64,000 nt of DNA from Azospirillum sp. TSO35-2 (GTDB taxonomy: Bacteria; Pseudomonadota; Alphaproteobacteria; Azospirillales; Azospirillaceae). Below are positions 43,601 to 52,513 of this stretch, piece after piece (the first letter of the stretch is position 1; the number at the start of each line of letters is the position of its first letter). Both the position numbers and the translations under genes were made by a program. The DNA lies in assembly GCF_003116095.1 (NCBI RefSeq), contig NZ_LGRA01000008.1:731274-795273 (forward strand), read 5' to 3'. The notes under the pieces are model-generated. The model did not search any database. It was given only the letters and a program-made list of their open reading frames with translations, and had not been told where the DNA came from.

Positions 43601-43669
43601 CGGTATCTTCCAGATACTATTGAGTGTCGTTCGATACCGATTGGTATCTTACGGTACCAGTCGGTATCG
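43601..43669. promoter_or_regulatory. Palindromic operator-like repeats upstream of amidase
   Basis: CGATACCGATTGGTA (43632-43646) and TACCAGTCGGTATCG (43655-43669) form a 15-base-arm inverted repeat with one mismatch. The left half contains the palindrome GATACCGATTGGTATC. A further GGTATC/AGATAC pair lies at 43602-43617. Such GATACC/GGTATC arrays fit a dimeric repressor (TetR class) over the amidase promoter. Confidence 0.6.
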
Positions 43670-43942
43670 ATGTCAAGGGGGGTTCTGATTGCACGTATGG
43701 AAAACTGTCTGCAAAAGGCCCGGAGCGCATCGCTTTGCATCACACGCCGCCGGCGTCGGAGGTCGACGACCACCCGCCCCCTCACTTTCCCTGCCAGGAT
43801 TTCAGCGGGTGTTGTCCAGTTGCTGGCGGAGCGTGGAATTGCGGGCAGCAGACCTGCGTTCGCCTCTCAGGTCAGCGGACCTGAGCCGCGCCGGTGGCCT
43901 CGCGGCATGTGGTGAAGGCCCGCGTACGGGCGCAACGTCGCC
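43670..43942. other. Non-coding stretch between the operator and the GH13 gene
   Basis: No convincing gene or RNA. Open frames on both strands are Arg/Ser-rich shadows without start signals. Confidence 0.4.
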
Positions 43943-45829
43943 TCACGGACCGGCCGCTGTCCACACGCGTCCATAGTACGGCGGCACGGTCAGTGTGACC
44001 TCGCCGAGCGGCGGTACGGCGGCGAGGCCGAGGCTGCCGCCATGGAGTTCCTCGACGTAGTCGCCCCCGACCGGGAACCAGAAGGGAACTGTCCGCTCGG
44101 TGTCGCTCGTGTTGACCGCGACTAGGCTGTAGCTCGCGCCGCTGTAGCGCGCGAACAGCAGCAACCCGTGCCGCTGATAACGGTCCCAATCGTTAAAGAA
44201 GAAGTAGTCACCTTGCCGGATGTGGGATCGGTTCTTCCGGATCTGGAGGAGCTTCCGGACCAGTCGCACGAGCCCCTGTCCGGCGGCGTCGTAGAAGTAA
44301 TCCCAACGCAGGGGGCGGAGCAGCCCGACGCGCCCTGCGCCAAAGGGAGGAAGGAAATAGTTCTCTCCGAACTCCTGCCCTTGCCAGAGCATGGGAACGC
44401 CCTTTCCCATCAGCAGCGCGATCAGGTAGGGCTGGACCATGTACCATCTGTCGCGGTCTCCCTCGGCAAAGAGGGGATTCTGTGCCTCGTCCGGGTTCGA
44501 AATGCCGAAATTGCACACGAAGCGCTCGTGATCATGGTTCTCCGTGTACTGCAGCGCGGTCTTCTGGATCACGTCTCCGTTGGCGCTCTCGCTCTTTGTG
44601 TAGCCGAACAGGCCCAGCGACATGCCCAGGTCGAAGAGCCGGCCACGCTCCCCTCGCGCAACCCTTCCCGCCGCGTCGTAGGTGGCGTTTTGCCAAGTGC
44701 AGTTCGAGTAGCTCTCGCGCAGCACGCCCTGCGGCGCCTCGAGCTGTTCCGCGCACTGGATGAGCCTGATCGGTGCCCCCGCGCCGCCGTCGAATCGGGT
44801 CCAATACCGCTCCCCGGCCGCGGCCTTGCCCTTCGCCAGCTGGTAGGTGGCGTGGACGTGGTTTGCGTAGCCCACCCCCAGCGGACCGTCCCAGAAGTTC
44901 GGGACGCAGTCGTAGCGGAAGCCGTCGACGTGGTAGACGTCCAGCCAGTGGTGGTCCGCGCTGTGGAAATAGTCGCGCGTTAGCTGGCGACGGAAATCCG
45001 TGCTCCTACCCGAGTTGCTGAAGAGGTCTTGGGCGAACGGCCCCATGAACGGGTTCTCGTCGTAGCGCAGCCGCGTGTAGACGTCGTAATAGGGGAAATC
45101 GGTGCCCGTGTGGCCGTAGACGACGTCCACGATGACCGCGATGCCATTCTGGTGGGCCATGTCGACCAGCGCTTGGAAGTCCGAGCGCTTGCCCATGCGC
45201 TCGTCCACACCGAAGTAGCCGATCGGCAGGTATCCCCAGTCCACCGACGCGCCCACGTTCGAGAGCGGCATGACCTCAATGGCGTTGACGCCAAGGTCGC
45301 GCAGGTACGCCATGAGCCGCCGCGCGCGGTCGAGGTCGCCGCCCAGCTCGGCGATGTTGACCTCGTAGAGCACCAGATCCTGGAGCGGTGGCGTCTTCCA
45401 GGTCGCCTCCGTGGCGCTCCACGCGTAGGGCGTGTAGCCGAGCGTGAAGGCGGAGAGCTTGCCGACACCGAACTCCCGGGCGAAGGGATCGACGACCCAG
45501 TCGAGACGGCCCACGTTCGGGCTGTCGACGACGTAGCGGTAGGCGTAGCGGCCTGACTTTCCCCAGGCGGATTCTGGGGGCGCGGGTGTACCGGCAATCG
45601 GGACGGTCGCCGACCAGTAGTCGCCGTGGGGGGCGACAACGCTGTGGGTGAGCCTGAACTCTCGCGGGGGGAACGCCTGGACGTACTGGTCGTCCTCGTG
45701 GATGATTTTCACGCTGACCGCGTTGCCGTCCGAGGCGGAAACCCAGGGCAGCCAGAGGCCGAAGGTCACCGTTCCGGCACTCTCGATGGCGCCGAGCGTG
45801 TCCATGGGGAGCAGATTGCTTAGGACCAT
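43943..45829 (-). CDS. Glycoside hydrolase family 13 (alpha-amylase/branching-enzyme superfamily)
   Basis: This 628-residue enzyme has an N-terminal beta-sandwich (CBM48-like, about 15-130) and a TIM barrel. The GH13 catalytic residues are visible: nucleophile Asp307 (VDGFRYD), acid/base Glu361 (QCAEQLEAP) and Asp433 (YTENHDHERF). Region I reads VIVDVVYGHTG. The architecture resembles branching enzyme or trehalohydrolase relatives acting on alpha-1,4-glucans. ATG 45829 (AAGGAG ten bases upstream) is preferred; the frame is open into the IS remnant before it. There are no glycogen genes nearby. The isolated position between IS scars hints at acquisition by transfer. Confidence 0.87.
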   Translation of the reverse strand: MVLSNLLPMDTLGAIESAGTVTFGLWLPWVSASDGNAVSVKIIHEDDQYVQAFPPREFRLTHSVVAPHGDYWSATVPIAGTPAPPESAWGKSGRYAYRYVVDSPNVGRLDWVVDPFAREFGVGKLSAFTLGYTPYAWSATEATWKTPPLQDLVLYEVNIAELGGDLDRARRLMAYLRDLGVNAIEVMPLSNVGASVDWGYLPIGYFGVDERMGKRSDFQALVDMAHQNGIAVIVDVVYGHTGTDFPYYDVYTRLRYDENPFMGPFAQDLFSNSGRSTDFRRQLTRDYFHSADHHWLDVYHVDGFRYDCVPNFWDGPLGVGYANHVHATYQLAKGKAAAGERYWTRFDGGAGAPIRLIQCAEQLEAPQGVLRESYSNCTWQNATYDAAGRVARGERGRLFDLGMSLGLFGYTKSESANGDVIQKTALQYTENHDHERFVCNFGISNPDEAQNPLFAEGDRDRWYMVQPYLIALLMGKGVPMLWQGQEFGENYFLPPFGAGRVGLLRPLRWDYFYDAAGQGLVRLVRKLLQIRKNRSHIRQGDYFFFNDWDRYQRHGLLLFARYSGASYSLVAVNTSDTERTVPFWFPVGGDYVEELHGGSLGLAAVPPLGEVTLTVPPYYGRVWTAAGP

Positions 45830-45980
45830 CGGATCAATGCTCCTTTTCCCGGGCGCGGCTGGGCGGGCCTCGCCTTTGCCGTCGAACTTGAAAAACAGTC
45901 GATTTCGGCCCATTGGCCACATAGCTGTGCAACATGGCCAAAGTCGCTCGGCGCCCGACCCGGCGGCCTCGAACTTTTGA

Positions 45981-46316
45981 GAGACCGTCGCAAATCTGGG
46001 GGGAGAATGGTACCGCGCATCCGGATGGCAGCGGTCGGGGGCCGCGATGACGTGGCGGGTCGTGGTTGAGGTGACGGGCGGGGATGGTGCGGTGACGCGG
46101 CAGGTGATCTCCGAGGGTGAGCGCACCGAAGCCGGTCAGGCGGCGACGCTCGGGCTAAGCTTGATTGAGGGCAAGGCGACCCTGTCCGGCCTGCAGCGCG
46201 TCCTGGTCACGGCTCGGGTCGACGCGCACGGTCGCCGCGGATCACGCCGCCGAGCCATACGCCTGCCGCCCCTTCCGTCCTGTGGCGTGAAGGCCCCCAG
46301 GTTTGCGACGGTCTCA
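45981..46316 (+). mobile_element. IS remnant (ISKra4-like), internally deleted, copy B (336 bp)
   Basis: The 21-base ends gagaccgtcgcaaatctggg (from 45981) and the inverted gagaccgtcgcaaacctggg (to 46316) differ at one base. Inside, ATG 46047 opens MTWRVVVEVTGGDGAVTRQV and AATLGLSLIEGKATLSGLQR, a transposase N-terminus. It then jumps, out of frame, to VAADHAAEPYACRPFR and the stop, the transposase C-terminus seen also in copy A. The whole middle is deleted, leaving a MITE-sized element with both ends intact. Confidence 0.75.
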
Positions 46317-46609
46317 TGGCGGCTTTAGCGCGTATTTTCGTCTGCCACTACGGAGTGACCCCCACTCGACCCCCGAGTGCGACGGAGGGTATGCTCTCTG
46401 GCACAAGCGAGGCAATCCGCCACATGCCGGCCGGAAAAATTACTTAGGATCCTATCTATTAAAATGTGACTATCATACTAGTATATCAATTGCACAGCAT
46501 CGCCTTGATGTCCTGTCCTGTCCTGCCCGCTACCGTGCCGCCATATGGCAGCCACTTGAGCAACGAACGCCGCTCGGCCGGCTGGCAGGGATCCATTGCG
46601 GAGGTTCGC

Positions 46610-48577
46610 ATGCCCAACGGGTTGAATGAAGTCGTCACGCGCAAGAAGACCAAGTTCGTCTACAAGATCCTGATCGCCGCCTCGCTTCTCATGATGGCTG
46701 GCGTCGGCGGCTTGTCCGCGCTGAGCGTGTCAATTGCCGAGAAGACGCTCCTGCAGGGGGTCGAGACGCAGACGCGCCTGATCGGTGACTCCGCCGCGCT
46801 GGGAATCGCAAACTGGCTGGATGGCCGCCAGCGCCTGCTCGAAAACCTGGCGCAGACCCTCGAGGTTGCGGGCGTGACCGAAGGCGTCGACCGCCTGCTG
46901 CAAACGAAGGCGCTCACTGACAGCTTCGTGCCCGTCTATTTCGGCAGGAACGACGGCGTCTTCATTCGGCAACCCGCCACGACGCTTCCGGAGGGCTACG
47001 ATCCCCGCAAGCGGGGATGGTACGAAAGCGCCGCCACGGAAAAGCGGACCGTGATCACCAAGCCTTACATCAGCGCCTCGACCAAGGCGCTGACGATCAC
47101 CATCGCACGTCCGGTCGCCGGCAAGGACGGCATCGCCGGGGTCGCCGGTGGCGATCTCGAGTTGACGCGCATCAACGAGTTCCTCTCCGGCTTGTCCCTG
47201 GATGGCAAGGGCTTTGCCTTCCTTGTGGACGCGGAGGGCACCGTCCTCGTCCATCCCGACCAGAACCGGGTGATGAAGAAGCTGGCCGACAACGTCGATC
47301 CCGCGCGCTTCGCCGCCAACGGTGCCCCCGTCGAGCGCGGCGACGGCACGATGACCAGCTTCTTCCCTATCAAGGGGCTGTCGTCGGTCACCTGGTACGT
47401 CGGCATCAGCATGGACCGGGCGAAGCTCATGGAGCCGATCGACGGCTTCCGGACGCTCCTGGCCGTCATTTCCGTCGGCATGGTGGTCTTGCTGGTCCTG
47501 GCGCTGGGCGGGCTGATCTACCGCCTCGTAGCGCGGCCGATCATGCGGATCACGCACGCCATGCGCTGCTTGGCCGCCGGTGACGTCGAAACCGAGATCC
47601 CCGCGCGGGAGCGCACGGACGAGATCGGCGAGATGGCGGAGGCGCTGGGCATCTTCCGGCAGAGTCTGGTGGACAACAAGACCTTCGAGGCGGAACAGGC
47701 CGCCCTCAAGGCACGCGCCGAGGAGGAGAAGGGTAAGGCCATGCGCCAGTTGGCCGACAGCTTCGAGCAGACCGTCGGCGGGGTCATTGGCGCTGTCACC
47801 AGACGGGCCGAGAGCATGGAGGTCCGAGCGCAGGAGATGGCCCGCGCCGCCAGCCAGACCGGCCAGCTTGCCAGCAACGCCGCCGCTGCGACCGAGCAGA
47901 CCTCGGCCAACGTGCAGACCGTCGCCGCGGCATCCGAGGAGCTTTCCAGCTCCATCGCGGAGATCAGCCGGCAAGTCGGCCACTCGTCGCAGATCGCCGG
48001 AGAGGCGATGAGCCTGGCCGGCCGGGCCAACGAGAAGGTCGTGGGCTTGGCCACCGCGGTCGAGCGGATCGGGGCGGTGGTCGAGCTGATCAACTCCATC
48101 GCCAGTCAGACGAACCTCTTGGCCCTGAACGCCACCATCGAAGCCGCCCGCGCGGGTGAAGCCGGGAAGGGCTTCGCCGTCGTCGCCTCCGAGGTGAAGA
48201 CGCTGGCGACGCAGACGGCCAAGGCGACCGACGACATCGCGGCGCAGGTCGCCACCATTCAGGCGGCGACGGGGGAGGCTGTCCAGGAGATCAAGGACGT
48301 CGCTCGCGTCATCACCCGCATCAATGAGGTTGCCACCTCCATTTCCTCGGCCGTCGAGCAGCAGGGCGCCGCCACGCGCGAGATCAGCCGCAACGTGCAA
48401 CAAGCGGCCCAGGGAACTCAGGAGACCTCGCGCAGCATCGTCGGCGTCAACGATGCAGCCGGCGGCAGCGGCAAGGTGTCCTTCGAAGTGCTGGAGGGCA
48501 TTCGCGAACTGGCCCTCCAGGCCAACACGCTCAACGATGAGGTGGGGCGGTTCCTGACACGCGTGCGCGCCAGCTAA
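46610..48577 (+). CDS. Methyl-accepting chemotaxis protein with dCache sensor (predicted amino-acid type)
   Basis: This 655-residue receptor has TM1 ([20 protein letters not shown]), a periplasmic double-Cache domain (about 45-280), TM2 ([20 protein letters not shown]), HAMP ([20 protein letters not shown]) and the signalling hairpin [20 protein letters not shown]. The ligand pocket carries Tyr130, Arg135, Trp137, Tyr138, Tyr153 and Asp182, the residues and spacing of the amino-acid-binding dCache motif known from receptors such as PctA. ATG 46610 has GGAGG six bases upstream. No CheR-tether pentapeptide ends the protein. It sits alone just after an IS remnant. Confidence 0.92.
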   Translation: MPNGLNEVVTRKKTKFVYKILIAASLLMMAGVGGLSALSVSIAEKTLLQGVETQTRLIGDSAALGIANWLDGRQRLLENLAQTLEVAGVTEGVDRLLQTKALTDSFVPVYFGRNDGVFIRQPATTLPEGYDPRKRGWYESAATEKRTVITKPYISASTKALTITIARPVAGKDGIAGVAGGDLELTRINEFLSGLSLDGKGFAFLVDAEGTVLVHPDQNRVMKKLADNVDPARFAANGAPVERGDGTMTSFFPIKGLSSVTWYVGISMDRAKLMEPIDGFRTLLAVISVGMVVLLVLALGGLIYRLVARPIMRITHAMRCLAAGDVETEIPARERTDEIGEMAEALGIFRQSLVDNKTFEAEQAALKARAEEEKGKAMRQLADSFEQTVGGVIGAVTRRAESMEVRAQEMARAASQTGQLASNAAAATEQTSANVQTVAAASEELSSSIAEISRQVGHSSQIAGEAMSLAGRANEKVVGLATAVERIGAVVELINSIASQTNLLALNATIEAARAGEAGKGFAVVASEVKTLATQTAKATDDIAAQVATIQAATGEAVQEIKDVARVITRINEVATSISSAVEQQGAATREISRNVQQAAQGTQETSRSIVGVNDAAGGSGKVSFEVLEGIRELALQANTLNDEVGRFLTRVRAS

Positions 48578-48834
48578 CCGCCATTGTCCAACAGGGTGGC
48601 GGGCGATCTGGTGACCGAGCGGAGATGATCGACGTGGGATTGCGTAACCGCACGTCGTCGACGGGAGCCGAGCCGCAGAGGAACAGAAAACCCAGGTAAG
48701 CTGGCGCTGGATGCTGAACATCGGCATGAGAGACGACATGGTGGGAGAACGTTCCAACCAGCTTTGAGGCGCTGGAGATTCGATCGTGCTCCGGGTTAGC
48801 CCCTGCCTTGGGCGTGTGAATCGGCGCGCGCCCT
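48578..48834. other. Intergenic, no gene recognised
   Basis: Between the convergent receptor and LysR genes. Short frames contain nothing recognisable and no hairpin with a T run is evident. Confidence 0.4.
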
Positions 48835-49761
48835 TTATGCCGGTCGACTCTGCGCGGAAGCCTCCTCCAGGAGCCAGTCCCGAAAGGCCGCCAATCTCGG
48901 CAGGCTGGTGCATTCAGCTCGATAGACGACGTAGTAGGCCAGCACCGAGGCGAAGTCGATGTCCGGAAAAAGCCGGACCAGCCGGCCGGCGGCGAGATCG
49001 TCGCGCGCCATGACGCTGCGGGCGAGCGCGATGCCCTGGCCCTCGATTGCCGCCTGCAGGACGGCTGCGGAGTTGTTGATCTTCATGCCGCGGGTGGTCG
49101 CCGCCTCCGCCATGCCGGCTTTGCGGAGCCAGGCGTCCCAGGTTGGAAAGCCTGTGTGAGCGTCCATCGACAGGTCATGGATGAGGGTTTCCAGCGCCAG
49201 GTCGCCCGGATTGCGCAGCCGTCCGGGCTGGCGCAGCAGCGCGGGCGAACACACCGGGTAGACCTCCTCGTCCATCAATTTCTCCGCAACCAGCCCTGGC
49301 CAGTTGCCGGCGCCATAGCGCACGCCGATGTCGATCCGCTGGGCAACGAAATCCACCGGCTTGAGGCTGGTCTCCAGCCGGACGTCGGTATCCGGCCATG
49401 CGGCCTGGAAGCGATCGATGCGCGGCAGCAGCCATTTCGCGGCGAAAGCGGGACTGACCGTCACGGTCAGCACACCGCTGGTCGCCCTTTCCTTGAGCCG
49501 CTCCAGCCCCAGGGTCAGCCTGTCGAATCCCGCCCGGATGTCCGGCAAGGCACGTTCGGCGGTCTCGGTGGGGATGAGCCGGGCGCGCCCGCTGGTGCTG
49601 CGGTGGAACAGCGGAGTGCCCAGCCAGTCCTCCAGCGTGCGGACAAGCTGCCCCACGGCGGCCGGCGTGACGTTGAGTTCGGCCGCGGCAGCGGAAAAGC
49701 TCTGGTGACGGGCACTGGCTTCGAATGCGCGCAAGGCGTTGAGGTGAACCGGGGACTTCAT
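48835..49761 (-). CDS. LysR-family regulator (GcvA-like)
   Basis: This 308-residue regulator has the [23 protein letters not shown], then [20 protein letters not shown], the GcvA-subgroup pattern. The effector domain includes [20 protein letters not shown] and [20 protein letters not shown]. It is divergent from the SDR gene across 144 bases, the usual arrangement for a LysR protein that controls its neighbour, so the SDR and the small protein after it are the likely targets. Confidence 0.9.
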   Translation of the reverse strand: MKSPVHLNALRAFEASARHQSFSAAAAELNVTPAAVGQLVRTLEDWLGTPLFHRSTSGRARLIPTETAERALPDIRAGFDRLTLGLERLKERATSGVLTVTVSPAFAAKWLLPRIDRFQAAWPDTDVRLETSLKPVDFVAQRIDIGVRYGAGNWPGLVAEKLMDEEVYPVCSPALLRQPGRLRNPGDLALETLIHDLSMDAHTGFPTWDAWLRKAGMAEAATTRGMKINNSAAVLQAAIEGQGIALARSVMARDDLAAGRLVRLFPDIDFASVLAYYVVYRAECTSLPRLAAFRDWLLEEASAQSRPA

Positions 49762-49905
49762 ATCGATAAAGTTTTTCTTCTAGTGCGCGGCATTTTATCT
49801 CGTTTGCGGCTTGGGGGAAAGCTCGGAAGAATGGCGCTCATACACGGTGCGTCGGCCGAATCTCGATGGTCCGGCGCCGCCTCACTCCATCGACAAGGTA
49901 AGGCC

Positions 49906-50682
49906 ATGAATAGCTTTTCTTCCAAGGTTGCCATCGTGACCGGTGGCGGGTCCGGCATCGGCAAGGAGGTCGCCGCCCGTCTGGTACAGGCCGGCGCCAG
50001 CGTGGTCATCGGCGGCCGTGACGAGGCCAAGCTGAAGAAGGCCGCCGCGGATATCGACCCCACCGGGGCGAAGGTGCGCATCCATGCCGGCGACATCGCC
50101 CGGCCGGCCACGGCGGCGGCGCTGGTCGAATTGGCGACCCGGGCCTTCGGCGGCGTCGACATCCTCGTCAACAATGCCGGTGTCTTCCGTCCCAAGGCAT
50201 TCCTTGAGGTTGACGAGGCCGAGTATGGCTGGTTCCTCGACACCATCCTCAAGGGCAAGTTCTTCATGGCGCAGGCTGCCGCCAAGGCGATGCAGCAACG
50301 CAGCGGCGGTGCCATTGTGCAAACCGGATCGTTGTGGGCCTTGCAGGCCATCGGCGCCACCCCGTCGGCCGCCTATTCGGCCGCCAACGCCGGTGTCCAC
50401 GCGCTCACCCGCAACCTCGCCATCGAGCTGGCGCCCCTGAACATCCGCATCAACACCGTGGCGCCGGCCGTGGTCGAGACACCGGTCTACAACACCTTCA
50501 TGACGGACGAGCAGGTCAAGGACACCCTGCCGACCTTCAACGCCTTCCACCCGCTGGGGCGCAACGGCCAGCCGGCCGACGTCGCCGAAGCGATCCTGTT
50601 CCTGGCCTCGCCGAACGCGTCGTGGATCACCGGCACCGTGCTGCCGGTCGACGGCGGCGTCATGGCCGGCCGTCAGGCCTGA
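49906..50682 (+). CDS. Short-chain dehydrogenase/reductase with Lys-to-Asn change
   Basis: This 258-residue SDR has the cofactor motif [13 protein letters not shown] near 89-92, catalytic Ser142 ([10 protein letters not shown]) and Tyr157. The classical Lys four residues after the Tyr is Asn161 ([15 protein letters not shown]). That Lys normally lowers the Tyr pKa and binds the nicotinamide ribose. Either the subfamily uses a different set or activity is reduced. ATG 49906 follows AAGG. The gene is probably co-transcribed with the 93-aa protein and controlled by the divergent LysR regulator. Confidence 0.9.
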   Translation: MNSFSSKVAIVTGGGSGIGKEVAARLVQAGASVVIGGRDEAKLKKAAADIDPTGAKVRIHAGDIARPATAAALVELATRAFGGVDILVNNAGVFRPKAFLEVDEAEYGWFLDTILKGKFFMAQAAAKAMQQRSGGAIVQTGSLWALQAIGATPSAAYSAANAGVHALTRNLAIELAPLNIRINTVAPAVVETPVYNTFMTDEQVKDTLPTFNAFHPLGRNGQPADVAEAILFLASPNASWITGTVLPVDGGVMAGRQA

Positions 50683-50713
50683 ACCCGTCTCTTTCTCCCA
50701 TAGGAGCATCGCC

Positions 50714-50995
50714 ATGGTCTATCTGCAGATCACCCTGAAGATCGCCGAAGCGAACCGGGCCGCAGCCGCCAAGGTCTATCAGACCTACAAGGCTCCGTTC
50801 CTCGACACCATCGCCGGCGCCACGTCGAAGGCGTTGCTGGTCCGCGACGAGGACGTGCAGGTCCTGCATGGCTTCGACAGCGCGGCCAATGCCGCCGCCT
50901 ACCTCGAGAGCGAGCTGTTCAGCGCCGATGTCTACGGCTCCCTCCAGCCGCTGCTCGAGGACGTCCCGGACGTGCGCATCTATCAGGTGGCGTAA
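50714..50995 (+). CDS. Small conserved-type protein (93 aa), ferredoxin-like fold suspected
   Basis: The product (YLQITLKIAEANRAAAAKVY, KALLVRDEDVQVLHGFDSAA, EDVPDVRIYQVA) has the beta-alpha-beta look of small dimeric alpha/beta-barrel proteins that often follow an SDR gene. AGGAG lies eight bases before the ATG. It is 31 bases from the SDR stop, so it is the same operon. Its stop lies in a 14-base tandem duplication. The function is unknown. Confidence 0.7.
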   Translation: MVYLQITLKIAEANRAAAAKVYQTYKAPFLDTIAGATSKALLVRDEDVQVLHGFDSAANAAAYLESELFSADVYGSLQPLLEDVPDVRIYQVA

Positions 50996-51011
50996 GGCAG
51001 GTGGCGTAAGG
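50984..51011 (+). repeat. 14-bp tandem duplication at a gene end
   Basis: CAGGTGGCGTAAGG occurs twice in a row (50984-50997, 50998-51011); the first copy holds the stop codon of the 93-aa protein gene. A simple slippage-type duplication. Confidence 0.85.
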
Positions 51012-51133
51012 CTCTCCACCGCCGGGGTGTAAAGGACGAATGGAGTGGTTCTTCCGCATTTTGCGTAATGCCGGTGGCGCCGGACCCCAGGGATGGGCAC
51101 ATGAGGTGAACATCGCAGCGGATTCAATTCACC

Positions 51134-51420
51134 GTGACAAAGCGCCTCCTCCCCAGGAGCCCCAACGGTTTCTGCGTCGAGCATGTTCTGCCGGAGCCGG
51201 ACCGCATCACCATCTTCGTCCGCCCTCGGCACCCGTCAGCCCCCTGCCCGCGTTGCCACGCGCTTTCGTCGCGCGTGCACAGCCGCTGTATGTGCTGGGG
51301 GTGGACGAGTGGGCGTATGGGGCGTCGTCATAGCGACCCCATACCCTGCCCGGTGCCGGTGCTCCAAGGTCAACTTGACGGCGCCCGATCATGACCTGTC
51401 GGCCGGATTGCGCTCGTCCT
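51134..51420 (+). mobile_element. ISL3-type transposase remnant, internally deleted
   Basis: GTG 51134 opens TKRLLPRSPNGFCVEHVLPE, DRITIFVRPRHPSAPCPRCH and the HSR zinc-ribbon end of an ISL3 transposase N-terminus. It then jumps, in another frame, to YVLGVDEWAYG, which in intact ISL3 proteins lies about 100 residues later (RVLGVDDWAW). Further sequence is scrambled. It cannot be functional. Confidence 0.65.
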
Positions 51421-51456
51421 GGTGACCGAACCACCCAGTCGATGGCCTCTGCCTGC

Positions 51457-52410
51457 TCACCCTCCGGACTTGGCGCGGGAGCCGACAGACCCTGCTGAGG
51501 CAGGGGCGGCTGCGACCTCCGCCAACTGGCGGCGCAGCCAAATATGGCCGGGATCGGCGTGGTTGCGCGGGTGCCAGGCGGCATACAAAGAAAATCCCCG
51601 CGCGTCGAACGGCAGGTCAAACATATCAAGCCAGTCGGTGAGACGGCTGACGAAGCGGCAGGGCAGGGTGCTGACATAGTCGGTGGTCCGCACCATCATT
51701 GCAGCCTGGAAGCACTGCGGCACCGTCATCACCACCCGGCGCCGCCGGCCGATCGCCTCCAACTGCTCGTCCATATAGCCATAGCGGTCGCCGGCCGGCG
51801 ACACCAGCACATGGTCGAGTGCGCAATAAACCTCGAGGTCGAGAGGGGCGGTGCCACGCGGATGTCCCTTGCGCTGCACCACCTTGTAGTTCTCCTCCAC
51901 CAACAGCCGCGCTTTCATCGTCGGCGGAACCGCCCGGTTGGAGCCGATCTGAATGTCCAATTCACCGCTTTCCAATTGCGACAAGATCTGCGCGACGCTC
52001 GGTGTGCGGAAGGACAGGTGGATGCCGGGACCGGCGGTACCGCTCAACCGCTCCACCAGACCGCAACCGAACAGCACCATCGCGTTGTCGCTGGCGGCGA
52101 TGGTGAATACCCGCTCCGCCGTCATCGGATCGAAGGTGGAGGGGCGGGTAATTGTCACCTCCAGCGCCTTCAGGGCGGTGTGCAGGGGCGCTTGCAGGTC
52201 CAACGCACGGGCGGTGGCGATCATGCCGCGGCCGGTGCCGGCCGGCACCAGCAGCGGATCCCCGAACAGGGCCCGCAGCCGCGCCAGTTGTGCCGACAGG
52301 GCCGACTGGCTGATGCCAAGCTTGTGTGCGGCGCGGGTGACGTTCAGTTCCCCCAGCAGGGTGTCGAGCGAGACCAGCAGATTGAGGTCAATGCCTTTCA
52401 AATCGGTCAT
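51457..52410 (-). CDS. LysR-family regulator (NodD/LinR-like)
   Basis: This 317-residue regulator begins LKGIDLNLLVSLDTLLGELN and continues VTRAAHKLGISQSALSAQLA, LRALFGDPLLVPAGTGRGMI. This matches the LysR subgroup with the DLNLL start that includes NodD and LinR. It is divergent from an MFS transporter, with 103 bases between the starts containing AT-rich half-palindromes (ATATACGTCGGATAT). The regulator probably controls that transporter. Confidence 0.88.
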   Translation of the reverse strand: MTDLKGIDLNLLVSLDTLLGELNVTRAAHKLGISQSALSAQLARLRALFGDPLLVPAGTGRGMIATARALDLQAPLHTALKALEVTITRPSTFDPMTAERVFTIAASDNAMVLFGCGLVERLSGTAGPGIHLSFRTPSVAQILSQLESGELDIQIGSNRAVPPTMKARLLVEENYKVVQRKGHPRGTAPLDLEVYCALDHVLVSPAGDRYGYMDEQLEAIGRRRRVVMTVPQCFQAAMMVRTTDYVSTLPCRFVSRLTDWLDMFDLPFDARGFSLYAAWHPRNHADPGHIWLRRQLAEVAAAPASAGSVGSRAKSGG

Positions 52411-52513
52411 GAGTGATCCATTACAGATATACGTCGGATATCAGGAATCGATTTCATTTATACCATGGATACGGCTAGTCACGGGGATGTTTTGTCGCTC
52501 ACAGGAGATCGCC

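Noticed and set aside
43689..43976. Plus-strand frames between amidase operator and GH13 gene
   Set aside because: Three overlapping frames with Arg/Ser-rich content and no ribosome-binding site; nothing recognisable.
46730..48913. 727-residue minus-strand frame opposite the chemoreceptor
   Set aside because: Low-complexity shadow; no motif or start signal, while the plus strand has Cache, HAMP and signalling motifs.
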